Source of the DNA: Gammaproteobacteria bacterium
GTDB taxonomy: Bacteria > Pseudomonadota > Gammaproteobacteria > Chromatiales > Chromatiaceae
Length of the DNA: 52,876 nucleotides
Assembly (NCBI GenBank): GCA_003696905.1
Contig: RFHJ01000206.1
Span: 1 to 52,876 of the forward strand
Direction: 5' to 3'
Shown here: piece by piece, positions 43,448 to 52,869 of the stretch
How positions within the stretch are numbered: position 1 is the stretch's first letter
Layout: every line of letters starts with the position of its first letter
Position numbers and translations under genes: made by a program
Notes under the pieces: model-generated
Database searches by the model: none
What the model was told of the DNA's origin: nothing
Seen by the model: only the letters and a program-made list of their open reading frames with translations

Positions 43448-45529
43448 ATGGTCCAGGGAGGTCGACCGACTAGATTTTGGGCGGTGCTCACTGCGCTGCT
43501 GCTGGTGGGACTGTTTCTGACACCGATCCGCAACCTGGACCTGTGGTGGCACCTCGACAGCGGCCGCTGGATGCTCGAGCACGGACAGTACCTCGATCGC
43601 GAGGTCCGATCCTTCAGTATGGGGGGTGCGCCCTGGCCCAATTTCTCCTGGCTGTTTCAGGTGGTGGTGGCGCTGGTTCAGCGGGTGGCCGGCGATTGGG
43701 GGCTGTGGGTCTTCAAGGGGATGGTCTGGTGGGCGATCTTCTACCTGCTGTTTCGCGCCACCGGAGAGCGCGGCGCACCGATCTCCTGGCTGCTGCCGGT
43801 GGCCCTGTTCGCCTGGCAGCTCACCCCCATCATGCATCTGCGGCCGCACCTGTTCGAGGGTTTCTTCATTGCCTGTGCATTGCTCTTGCTGCAGCGGCCG
43901 CGCAATCGCGCGACCTTCTGGCTGTCGGCATTGCTGATCCTGCTCTGGGCGAATACCCATGCCTCGGTGGTGGTGGGGGCGACCGCCCTGGGCGTGAACT
44001 GGCTGCTCGGGCCGCGCTTCGACTTCCCGGGCTGGAAGACCCTCGCCCGGCGACTGCCCGGCGCCGTGCTGCTGGGTGCCCTGGTCTTTGTCACGCCCAA
44101 CGGCCTGGGGATACTCGATGTGCTGTTCGGACATGCCCAGGCCGACTACATCGCCGCCTACATCCGCGAGTGGGAGCCCTCGAAACTGCTGCCGCCCTTC
44201 ATGTTCGTCACCCTGGCGGCGGTTCCGCTGGTGCTGCTGTTGCGGCGGCGTCTGCTGACCCCCGGCGAGTTCGTGCTGATCGCGGTCTTTCTGCTGTTGG
44301 CCAGCAGTAACAAACGCTTTCTGTTCGAACTGGGGCTGGTCCTCGTTCGACCCGCCGGGGTACTGATCGGTCAGGGCCTGGAGAAGCTGGGGGCCAGCCA
44401 CCCCCAGGCGGCCGGTCGTCATGGCTGGCGCATCGGCGTGCTGGCGTTGGTTGCGGTGTTGCTGGCCTATGCGCCGCCCTGGTGGTGGATCGAGCACCGT
44501 TGGCAGGACTATCCGGTGCTGAGATCCCAGTATCCGCACGTGAGCCTCGCCGTTCTCCGTCCGCTGTTGGACCGCGAGCGGCCACTGCGGGTCTGGAACA
44601 CCTATGGCTGGGGTGGCTGGCTGGGTTGGGCCGGACAGGGCGGGCTGAAGATCTATATCGATGGACGCACGCCGACCGTGTTCACCGAGGAGCTGATGCT
44701 CCATGCCAGCCTGTCCAAGTATCGCCCACGCATGTTGCGCAGCCTGCTGGATGCCTGGAAGGTCGATGCGGTAGTGCTGCGGCGCACCCCGCGCCCCCCG
44801 CTGTCGCCGCAGGACCCGCAGTGGCGGCTGGTAGCCTATGGCGATGACGAGCTGGCTTACCTGCGGGCCGATCTGGTGAAGGCGCATGGCGTAACGGTCA
44901 TTCCCTATGATCCCTATCTGCCGATCGAGCGGCTCGACCCTGCCCGGCAGGCGGCGGCCGAGCGGGCATTGCGCCAGCTGCTGCGCCGCGATCCCCTCAA
45001 TCCCCTCGGCTGGCGCCACCTCGCGGAGTTGCTCGCATTGCGCGCCGATGCGGCGGCCCCGGCCGTGATCGACCAGATGGGACTGGCCTTGCGCCACTCC
45101 CTGGCGCAGGATCCGGACCAGTCCCTGACCCGGGTGCGGCTGGCGCAATGGCTGCGCAAGACGGGGGCCGGGCAGGAACGGATTGCGGAGGTCCTGCTGC
45201 CCTGGGTCCTGGAGGCTGGCCCCACGCTGCTGGCGGGCCAGGAGGTCTCGATCGCCCTCGAACTGATGGAGATTCGGTACTATGACGAGGCGCTCGCGGT
45301 GCTCAAGCCCAAGGACCCCCGCCGGCAACAGCGCCTCAACGCGGACCCGGAGGTCTGGGCGTTGCGAGCCCGCATCCATGCACGACGCGGTGACCTCGAC
45401 CGGATGCGCCGCGCCAGGGACATGGTGGGTTGGTTGGTGCTGGATGCGCCGGCTCCCGCCCAGCAGCGTTATGCCGACCTGTTGGAGACGTTGAAGCGGG
45501 AGCAGCAGGTTCCCGAATCTACGGATTGA
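43448..45529 (+). CDS. GT-C-like polytopic membrane protein with helical C-terminal domain
   Basis: NLDLWWHLDSGRWMLEHGQYLDREVRSFSMGGAPWPNFSWLFQ N-term loop, many TM helices, soluble repeat-like C-terminus. Confidence 0.65.
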   Translation: MVQGGRPTRFWAVLTALLLVGLFLTPIRNLDLWWHLDSGRWMLEHGQYLDREVRSFSMGGAPWPNFSWLFQVVVALVQRVAGDWGLWVFKGMVWWAIFYLLFRATGERGAPISWLLPVALFAWQLTPIMHLRPHLFEGFFIACALLLLQRPRNRATFWLSALLILLWANTHASVVVGATALGVNWLLGPRFDFPGWKTLARRLPGAVLLGALVFVTPNGLGILDVLFGHAQADYIAAYIREWEPSKLLPPFMFVTLAAVPLVLLLRRRLLTPGEFVLIAVFLLLASSNKRFLFELGLVLVRPAGVLIGQGLEKLGASHPQAAGRHGWRIGVLALVAVLLAYAPPWWWIEHRWQDYPVLRSQYPHVSLAVLRPLLDRERPLRVWNTYGWGGWLGWAGQGGLKIYIDGRTPTVFTEELMLHASLSKYRPRMLRSLLDAWKVDAVVLRRTPRPPLSPQDPQWRLVAYGDDELAYLRADLVKAHGVTVIPYDPYLPIERLDPARQAAAERALRQLLRRDPLNPLGWRHLAELLALRADAAAPAVIDQMGLALRHSLAQDPDQSLTRVRLAQWLRKTGAGQERIAEVLLPWVLEAGPTLLAGQEVSIALELMEIRYYDEALAVLKPKDPRRQQRLNADPEVWALRARIHARRGDLDRMRRARDMVGWLVLDAPAPAQQRYADLLETLKREQQVPESTD

Positions 45530-45547
45530 CCGGTTCGGCGGCACCCC

Positions 45548-45892
45548 TCAGTTCATGTAACTGAGCGCTTCCTCCCCCGGATTGGGCAGCCCGGCGACAC
45601 GCCAGGCCTGACGGCAGCCGCCGAACAGACGTTGTACCGCCTGTCGGTCGAGACCGCGGGTGCGGCAGACCTGTGACATCGGAGGCAGGCTGCCGTAGGT
45701 GAGACGGTGCTCGCGCAGATAATAGATGATTGCCCAGTGGTCGGGCCCAAGATACTCGATACCCTCCATCCGGGCCAGCGCACGTGCCAGTCCGCGATTC
45801 CAGCGGTCCGGGTCGATCAGAAAGCCGTCGGCATCGGTTTCGATGCGGGGCAGGTCGCGGGCAACCTGTTCCCCGGTTGAAAGACCAGCCAT
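45548..45892 (-). CDS. DsrC/TusE-family-like protein lacking the C-terminal redox cysteines
   Basis: TDADGFLIDPDRWNRGLARALARMEGIEYLGPDHWAIIYYLREHRLTYGSLPPMSQV...LFGGCRQAWRVAGLPNPGEEALSYMN. Confidence 0.75.
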   Translation of the reverse strand: MAGLSTGEQVARDLPRIETDADGFLIDPDRWNRGLARALARMEGIEYLGPDHWAIIYYLREHRLTYGSLPPMSQVCRTRGLDRQAVQRLFGGCRQAWRVAGLPNPGEEALSYMN

Positions 45893-46091
45893 TTTCTCCT
45901 CCTCCTCAGTAATAATCACCGTTGATGCAGGTATAAGAGGAATAGTCGATATCGCGGGGAAGTCAAGGCCGGTTCGGTAGCTCGCCAAGGTAACGTCTCT
46001 GGTTCGGCTGGGGCAGGCCTCTGGCTTGGCAAACCGCCGTGGCTATATCCCCGCCACCGAAAATTTCTGAGCCAGGGGACAGCCCTATTTT

Positions 46092-46823
46092 TCAGTAAGT
46101 TGCAAATGTGGACGACGAAGCCCTGGACAGCTGGTGCCGAAAGGCCCGCAACAGCTCGTTGCCCCAGGGCGAGTCTGCCCGCCGTGTCATGGCACGGGTG
46201 CGGTATGCCGGATCAAGGCGAGGGGCGTAGTAGTCCTCGTAGGCGGCGACGATCCGGGCGTCGAATTCGGGGTGGAACTGCACCCCCCAGGTCCGGCTGC
46301 CGAGGCGGAACGCATGGTGCGGGTCTTGTTCGCTGCTACAGAGCGGCACCGCATCGGGCGGCAGGCGCAGTACCGATTGCTGATGACTCGCCTGTACCTG
46401 GGCCACGGCGGGCCACCCGGCGAACAGTGGGTCGCGCCAGGCCTCGGGAGTGAGGCGGGTCAATACGGTTCCCACCTCGATCCCCTTGGAGTTGTCGCCG
46501 ACCATTCCGCCGAGCGCCTGGGCCAGCAGTTGATGGCCGAAACAGATGCCCAGCAGCGGGGTTTCTCGCGCCACCAGTTCGCGGATCCATGCCTCAGTCG
46601 CCTGCATCCAGGGCGCGCGCTCGGTGACCATGGCGCCCGAGCCGGTGATCACGACCCCGGCCACCTGCTCGGGCGAGGGCAGGGGCTCGCCCCGCTGTGG
46701 CTGGCAGCGGGTGGCCACGTCCGGGGTGAGGCCCATCCCGGTGATGGCCCATTCGGCGAAATCTCCGGGGACCGACGACAGGGTCGGCAGCTTCTGTCCC
46801 GGCTGAACGATTACCAGGCTCAA
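46092..46823 (-). CDS. class I glutamine amidotransferase (GuaA N-term-like)
   Basis: LGICFGHQLLAQALGG nucleophile elbow, GVQFHPEF; probable TTG start at 46823 (start uncertain). Confidence 0.82.
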   Translation of the reverse strand: MSLVIVQPGQKLPTLSSVPGDFAEWAITGMGLTPDVATRCQPQRGEPLPSPEQVAGVVITGSGAMVTERAPWMQATEAWIRELVARETPLLGICFGHQLLAQALGGMVGDNSKGIEVGTVLTRLTPEAWRDPLFAGWPAVAQVQASHQQSVLRLPPDAVPLCSSEQDPHHAFRLGSRTWGVQFHPEFDARIVAAYEDYYAPRLDPAYRTRAMTRRADSPWGNELLRAFRHQLSRASSSTFATY

Positions 46824-47371
46824 GGATTGAAACCCTCGGGAGAGGCGAGCCAGGCCATTTCCTCGGGCGTGCTCGATCGGCCGAGAATGGCATTGCGGTG
46901 GGGAAAGCGACCGAAGCGGGCCACGATGTCGTGGTGATGCCGGGCAAAACGCAGGTTCTCGGTCAGACCGGCCGCCTCGAACAGCGCCACCGAGCGCTCC
47001 TGATCGGCCAGGGATTCGCTGTGCATGAAGGGCATATAGAGAAACTGCAGGCGCTCGGCTGGCATCCCCTGGTCGAAGCCGCGGGCGATGGCCCGGTCGG
47101 CCACCGCGCGGGCCTGGGCCTCGGTACTGAAGCTGTCGGGATGACCGCGGAACATGTTCAGGGGCAATTGATCGAGCACGACGGTCAGGGCCAGGGCCCC
47201 GTCGGGGGTCTGCTCCCAGACCGCGAGTTTGCCATCGCGGCCCGTGCGCCAGGTCTCGCCGAAGCGCTTGGCGATCTCCCGATCCAGCGCTGGGGTGCTG
47301 CGGAACCAGTGCCTTTGCATGCCGGGGGCGAACCAGAAATCGAGCAGCGTCTGCGGATCGTCCGTGCTCAT
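46820..47371 (-). CDS. DUF924 family protein
   Basis: LLDFWFAPGMQRHWFRSTPALDREIAKRFGETW; LDQLPLNMFRG; LYMPFMHSE; GRFPHRNAILGR. Confidence 0.88.
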   Translation of the reverse strand: MSTDDPQTLLDFWFAPGMQRHWFRSTPALDREIAKRFGETWRTGRDGKLAVWEQTPDGALALTVVLDQLPLNMFRGHPDSFSTEAQARAVADRAIARGFDQGMPAERLQFLYMPFMHSESLADQERSVALFEAAGLTENLRFARHHHDIVARFGRFPHRNAILGRSSTPEEMAWLASPEGFNP

Positions 47372-47898
47372 GAGGCGTGTTTCCCCGCCAGCTGGACATA
47401 GTGTTGTGCCGAATAGGCCAGGTATTCGCGCTCGCGGTCGCTCAGCGGCCGGACCTGGCGGGCCGGCGAGCCGGTATAGAGATGCCCGCTCTCGAGCACC
47501 TTGCCGCCAGGCACCAGTGAGCCGGCGCCCAGGATCACCTCCGGCTCGATCATCGCCTGGTCCATGACGATGGCCCCCATGCCGATCAGGCACAGGTCGC
47601 CGACCTCGCAGCCATGCAGGATCACCCCGTGGCCCACGGTGACCCGTTCGCCGATGACCAGTGGGGTGCCACCGGGCAGATATTCGCTGTCATGGCTGTT
47701 GTGCAGCACGCTGTTGTCCTGGATGTTGGTCTCGCGACCGATGCGGATGCGATTGACGTCGCCGCGGATGACCACCCCCGGCCAGACGCTGCAGCGTGCC
47801 GCGATCCAGACATCGCCGATGACGGTGCAGCGCGGATCGAGCCAGGCGTCGGGGTCGATCCGGGGGTGCCGATCGCAAAACGGGCGGATATCTGCCAT
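47368..47898 (-). CDS. gamma-carbonic anhydrase family protein (YrdA-like)
   Basis: Left-handed beta-helix hexapeptides, NIQDNSVLHNSHDSEY, VTVGHGVILHGCEVGDLCLIGMGAIV. Confidence 0.92.
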   Translation of the reverse strand: MADIRPFCDRHPRIDPDAWLDPRCTVIGDVWIAARCSVWPGVVIRGDVNRIRIGRETNIQDNSVLHNSHDSEYLPGGTPLVIGERVTVGHGVILHGCEVGDLCLIGMGAIVMDQAMIEPEVILGAGSLVPGGKVLESGHLYTGSPARQVRPLSDREREYLAYSAQHYVQLAGKHAS

Positions 47899-48023
47899 GC
47901 GAATTTCCTCCCTGATGGAAGGCCCCTCATAATGCGGCTTTGTCGCGGCCGGGTAAAGGCGGCGCCGGGCCGGCCGCTACAGCAGGGGGGTCGACACACA
48001 TTATCCATTGACTACGGAATACC

Positions 48024-48596
48024 ATGGAAATCTCTACCCTGATTGTTTCGGGCGTGCTACTGGTGCTGGTCGGGTATGCCGTCCTCATCTACAACAACCT
48101 GGTCTCGCTCAAGCATGCGGTCAGCCAGGCATGGGCCAATATCGATGTCCTGCTCAAGCAACGCCATGACGAGCTGCCGAAGCTGGTCGAGACCTGCAAG
48201 CAGTACATGAAGCATGAGCGGGAGACCCTGGAGCGGGTGATGAGGGCACGTTCGGCAGTGGCCGATGCCCAGGCACGGGGCGACATGGCGGCACTGGGCG
48301 AGGCCGAGGGTCTGCTCCGTATGGGACTTGGCAATCTGTTCGCCGTGGCCGAGGCCTATCCGGACCTGAAGGCCAACGAGAGCTTCCGTCATCTGGAGCG
48401 ACGCATCAGTGCGTTGGAGAACAGCATCGCGGATCGGCGCGAGTTCTACAACGCGGCAGTCAATGCCAACAATGTGCGTATCGAGCAGTTTCCGGATGTG
48501 ATCATTGCACGTCTGTTCCATTTCGGTCCGGCCGAGTTGCTGGAGTTCGCCGAAGAGGAAAAGCGCGATCCCGATCTCAAGGCACTTTTCGAATAG
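48024..48596 (+). CDS. lemA: LemA family protein
   Basis: VLIYNNLVSLKHAVSQAWANIDVLLKQRHDELPKLVETCKQYMKHE; EFYNAAVNANNVRIEQFPDVIIARLF. Confidence 0.92.
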   Translation: MEISTLIVSGVLLVLVGYAVLIYNNLVSLKHAVSQAWANIDVLLKQRHDELPKLVETCKQYMKHERETLERVMRARSAVADAQARGDMAALGEAEGLLRMGLGNLFAVAEAYPDLKANESFRHLERRISALENSIADRREFYNAAVNANNVRIEQFPDVIIARLFHFGPAELLEFAEEEKRDPDLKALFE

Positions 48597-48617
48597 CGAG
48601 GTTACTGGTTCCAGGCC

Positions 48618-49551
48618 ATGCTCGAGACGGTGCAGGGTATGTCTGGCGGCGGGGCGCTGCTCGCGGGTGCGCTGGCGCTGATCGGCCTGTTCGCAGGCTT
48701 CTCGGGACTACGCCGCTATCGCCTCATCGAGGACGTACCCACCGCCAAGGTCCGTTCTGCCCCCCAAGGCTTTGTCGAGCTGGTCGGCACGGCCGACCTG
48801 CTGCCCGCCGCCCATCGTCGCACCGCTGACCCAGACGCCATGCTGTTGGTACAGCTATCGGGTAGAACGTCGCAGCGACAGGCACTGGCGTACCCTGCGC
48901 AGCGGCACCAGTGACGAGCTCTTTCTGTTGCGCGACGAGACCGGCGAGTGTGTGATTGATCCGGAGGGCGCGGACGTCGACAGCATCCACAGCCAGATCT
49001 GGGCGGGATCCGCCAATTCCCTGGGAACCCCTGGCCTCCACGCGATCGATCGCAACCTGGGGCCGGCAGCGCGCTGGGTGAGCCAGACGCTGGGCGCCAT
49101 TGGAGCGTTCACCGGCGAGTACCGTTACCAGGAACGGGTGATCCTGCCTGGGGACCCGCTGTATGCGATCGGCTGGTTTCAGTCGCTGGATGACAGCGAC
49201 TGGTCCGAGAGCGAACGCGCGCGGGCCACCGAGTTGTTGCGGGAGTGGAAGCGTCGGCCCGAGACCCTGCGCGAGCGGTTCGATCATAACCGCGACGGGG
49301 TGATCGACCAGGAAGAGTGGGAGGATGCGCGCCGCGCCGCCCGCCTCCGGGCAAAGGAGGAACTGGCCGAGGCGCGTCCCAACACCCATGTCCACATGAT
49401 GAGCCGCCCCAAGGGGAGGCACTACCTGATCGCCAACCGCGAGGAACGGCTATTGGTGAGGCGCTATCGCTGGCAGGCGATCCTCGGGTTCGCCGCCTTC
49501 TTTGGCGGCCTGAGCCTGGTAGCGGCCTGGCTGAGCGGGCACGCCATCTGA
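48618..49551 (+). pseudogene. GIDE-domain membrane protein with EF-hand, apparently split by a frameshift
   Basis: Frame 48618-48914 gives the N-terminal TM and FVELVGTADLLP; the continuation (PIVAPLTQTPCCWYSYRVERR...) lies in the frame of ORF 48772-49551; shift around 48801-48815. Confidence 0.7.
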
Positions 49552-49719
49552 AGGACCTTGCAACAATGGCTGCGACAGGCGACAAGAAGGGATGTGGTTC
49601 GCGGAGCTCGCAGCCCCGGACGGCGGTGGTGAGTGCCTCCGCGGCAACACTGTAATCCGCCATGTGAATTTATTCGCGCGGCCGGGTAAAGTCGCGGCAA
49701 ATTCCTCCGGGCTCGATTC

Positions 49720-51768
49720 ATGGATACCAAGACGCACGACAATCCACTGCTGCACTTCGAAGAACTGCCCCCCTTCTCCGAGATCCGCTCCGAGCACGTG
49801 GAGCCAGCGATCGACTGGCTGCTGGCCGAGAACCGCCGCCGCATCGCGGCCTTGCTCGACGAGGTGGGTGAGTACCCCACCTGGGAGAACTTCATCGAGC
49901 CCCTCGAGGAATGGGAAGACGAGCTGGAGCGGGCCTGGTCGCCGGTCTCTCATCTCAATTCGGTGATGAATTCGGAGGAACTACGCGCGGCCTACAATGC
50001 CTGTCTGCCCAAGCTCTCCGAATATGCCACTGAGATGGGCCAGAACGAGCGTCTCTACCAGGCCTACAAACGCCTCGCCGAGTCGGACCAGCCGCTGAAC
50101 GAGGCGCAACGCAAGGTGCTGGAGAACGCCCTGCGTGATTTCCATCTCTCGGGCATCGATCTGCCGGCGGACAAGAAGGCCCGTTACCGCGAGATCAGCC
50201 AGCGGCTGTCACAGCTCACCAGCCGTTTCGCCGAGAACGTGCTCGACTGCACCAATGCCTGGGAGAAGCACATCACCGACGAGGCGCAACTCGCCGGGCT
50301 GCCCGACTCGGCGAAGGATCTGGCCGCGCAGATGGCGCAGCAGCGGGGCAAAGAGGGCTGGGTCTTCACCCTGGACTTCCCTTCCTACCACCCGGTGATG
50401 ACCTACGCCGACGACCGCGAGCTGCGCTACGAGTTCTACCGCGCCTATAACACCCGCGCCTCGGACCAAGGGCCGCACGACCCGAAGCACGACAACAGCG
50501 CCCTCATGGAGGAGATCCTCGCCCTGCGTCACGAACTGGCGCAGCTGCTGGGCTTTGCCAACTATGCCGAGCGCTCCCTGGCCACCAAGATGGCGCGTAC
50601 ACCCGACGAGGTGATGGGTTTTCTGCACGATCTGGGCCGGCGCTCCAGACCGCAGGCCGAGCGCGAGCTGAGCGAGCTGCGCGCCTTCGCCACCGAGCTG
50701 GGTTGCGAAGACCTCGAGCCTTGGGATGTGCCCTATTACAGCGAGAAGCTGCGCCAGCAGCGCTATGCCATCACCCAGGAGGAGCTCAAGCCCTATTTCC
50801 CCGAACAGCGGGTGATCGATGGGATGTTCGAGGTGGTCCGGCGTCTGTACGGGGTGAGCTTCCACGAGGTGCCGGGGGTCGATGTCTGGCATCCGGACGT
50901 GAAGTTCTATGAGATCCGCGAGGCCGACGGCACGGTACGGGGCCAGTTCTATTTCGACCTCTATGCCCGCCCCAACAAGCGGGGTGGGGCCTGGATGGAC
51001 ACCTGTCAGTCACGCATGGCGACCCATGAGCGCTGCCAGATTCCCGTGGCCTACATGACCTGCAACTTCACCCCGCCGGTGGGCGACAAGCCGGCGCTGC
51101 TGACCCATGACGAGGTGGAGACCCTGTTCCACGAGTTCGGTCATGGCCTGCACCACATGCTCACCCGGGTCGATTACCCAGAGATCTCGGGCATCAATGG
51201 CGTGGCCTGGGACGCGGTGGAGCTACCGTCCCAGTTCATGGAGAACTTCTGCTGGGAACGCGAGGCGTTGGACCTGATATCCGGCCACTACGAGACTGGC
51301 GAGGCGATTCCACAGGACCTCTATGACCGGATGATCGCCGCCAAGAACTTCCAGTCGGCGATGATGATGGTGCGCCAGCTGGAGTTCTCGCTGTTCGACT
51401 TTCGCATCCATCTGGAGTACGACCCGGCCCGCGGCGGACGCATCTTCGAGATCCTGGACGAGGTGCGTGACGAGGTGGCGGTGATCCGGCCGCCGGCATG
51501 GAATCGCTTCCCCAACAGCTTCACCCACATCTTCGCCGGGGGCTATGCGGCCGGCTACTACAGCTACAAGTGGGCCGAGGTGCTCTCCGCCGATGCCTTC
51601 TCGCTGTTCGAGGAGCGGGGCATCTTCGATCGGGAGACCGGCCAATCCTTTCTGCACAATATCCTGGAGCAGGGGGGCTCCAGGGATGCGGCAGAACTGT
51701 TCCGGGCCTTCCGCGGGCGCGAGCCGAAGATCGACGCCCTGCTGCGGCACAGCGGCATAGGCGGCTGA
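49720..51768 (+). CDS. prlC: oligopeptidase A
   Basis: M3 zincin motif ETLFHEFGHGLHHML; NPLLHFEELPPFSEIRSEHVEPAI N-term. Confidence 0.95.
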   Translation: MDTKTHDNPLLHFEELPPFSEIRSEHVEPAIDWLLAENRRRIAALLDEVGEYPTWENFIEPLEEWEDELERAWSPVSHLNSVMNSEELRAAYNACLPKLSEYATEMGQNERLYQAYKRLAESDQPLNEAQRKVLENALRDFHLSGIDLPADKKARYREISQRLSQLTSRFAENVLDCTNAWEKHITDEAQLAGLPDSAKDLAAQMAQQRGKEGWVFTLDFPSYHPVMTYADDRELRYEFYRAYNTRASDQGPHDPKHDNSALMEEILALRHELAQLLGFANYAERSLATKMARTPDEVMGFLHDLGRRSRPQAERELSELRAFATELGCEDLEPWDVPYYSEKLRQQRYAITQEELKPYFPEQRVIDGMFEVVRRLYGVSFHEVPGVDVWHPDVKFYEIREADGTVRGQFYFDLYARPNKRGGAWMDTCQSRMATHERCQIPVAYMTCNFTPPVGDKPALLTHDEVETLFHEFGHGLHHMLTRVDYPEISGINGVAWDAVELPSQFMENFCWEREALDLISGHYETGEAIPQDLYDRMIAAKNFQSAMMMVRQLEFSLFDFRIHLEYDPARGGRIFEILDEVRDEVAVIRPPAWNRFPNSFTHIFAGGYAAGYYSYKWAEVLSADAFSLFEERGIFDRETGQSFLHNILEQGGSRDAAELFRAFRGREPKIDALLRHSGIGG

Positions 51769-51791
51769 ACCCCATCCGGTTGTGCGTCGGC

Positions 51792-52616
51792 TCAGCCCTG
51801 GCCGTTGCGCCGCCGCCAGCCCACCAGGGCAGCCAGTCCCAGCCCGGGGCCGATCAGCCACAAGGCAGAGGCCTCCGGCACGCTATTGATCACCGGGTCC
51901 ACCTGAATCCAGTCGTTGGCGCAGCCCATGGTCCAATGGGCCAGGAAGGCCTGGTCTTGGAACTGGGGATCGATGAGTGATGCCGGAATCAGGCCCTCCA
52001 TGAACCAGTGATCGCCGCCCAGCTCTCCCAGTGGACCGGTCACCTTGGAATAGGCGAATTGGCCACTGCCGAGCAGCGTGCCGCTCTTGACTGCGGTGGG
52101 ATGGGCCTTGGCATAGTCCGACGTGGGGTTGTCGTTGTGGTCATCTGGGGCATCCCAGATGCCCAGTAGCCAGTCGTCCACGCGGTACACATCGCCCGGG
52201 CTGCCGATGCCCTCGCCTCTATGATGTTGGTTGTCGCGTGTAGCGTAGCCTTCGTAGCCCCAGGTGACCAATCCGTACTCGAAGGTCCCGTCCATGCCGA
52301 AATCGAGGGCAATGTCCCCCCAGGGATAGCCATACTTGGGGTTGCGTCCGGTGAAAACAGCCACGGCGATGCCGTCTGGTGAGGCATCCACATAGATGGC
52401 CTCGGCGTCGTAGACTTGGCCGCCATAGCCAGGGTCAAGATAGTTGGTCGACTGATCCTCGACCTGATATTTGAGCGAAGGATCGATGGGGTTCCAGTCG
52501 TCGGCCTGGCCGTTGCCAGATGGGTTGATCCAGTCCGACCAGTCCCCGTCGATGGTAATGGCCTGTGCCGGGGAGAGGCAGAGCAGCAGCGCCGGCGTGA
52601 TGAGGTAGCGGTTCAT
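51792..52616 (-). CDS. PEP-CTERM sorting-signal exported protein
   Basis: Signal peptide; C-terminal VPEASALWLIGPGLGLAALVGWRRRNGQG tripartite signal (VPEx, TM, RRR). Confidence 0.8.
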   Translation of the reverse strand: MNRYLITPALLLCLSPAQAITIDGDWSDWINPSGNGQADDWNPIDPSLKYQVEDQSTNYLDPGYGGQVYDAEAIYVDASPDGIAVAVFTGRNPKYGYPWGDIALDFGMDGTFEYGLVTWGYEGYATRDNQHHRGEGIGSPGDVYRVDDWLLGIWDAPDDHNDNPTSDYAKAHPTAVKSGTLLGSGQFAYSKVTGPLGELGGDHWFMEGLIPASLIDPQFQDQAFLAHWTMGCANDWIQVDPVINSVPEASALWLIGPGLGLAALVGWRRRNGQG

Positions 52617-52835
52617 GGTTAGCTCCTTAGCCAATGCGTTCTCTGGCTGCTGGCCTCCTGCCCGGCAGCCACGTCAAAGGTGGCTATTCGGTCGGCAGAG
52701 CTGCACAAAAGATAAGAAACTCAGTAAGTTGCTTCTGATTATGGGAAGCAAAGGGAGTGATGGCAGCCTCACGTTCAATCTAACTGCCATGAGTTCTTGG
52801 CCACACCCCTGATCATGGAAAAGCCTGGTCGGCGG

Positions 52836-52869
52836 TCATCGATGCGGTTCGTGCCTCACCGCATCCTAC
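52836..52869. repeat. second copy of the REP-like sequence (element probably continues past the window)
   Basis: tcatcgatgcggttcgtgcctcaccgcatcctac, 33/34 identical to 7075-7108. Confidence 0.75.

Noticed and set aside
42998-45544. 848-aa minus-strand ORF
   Set aside because: Antisense to the tlpA/membrane-protein genes; low-complexity Q/R/H-rich translation typical of GC-rich shadow ORFs, no recognisable domain.
46080-52725. Shared 12-mer tcagtaagttgc at about 46.1 kb and 52.7 kb
   Set aside because: A 12-nt match in a window this size is expected by chance; flanks are not alike.
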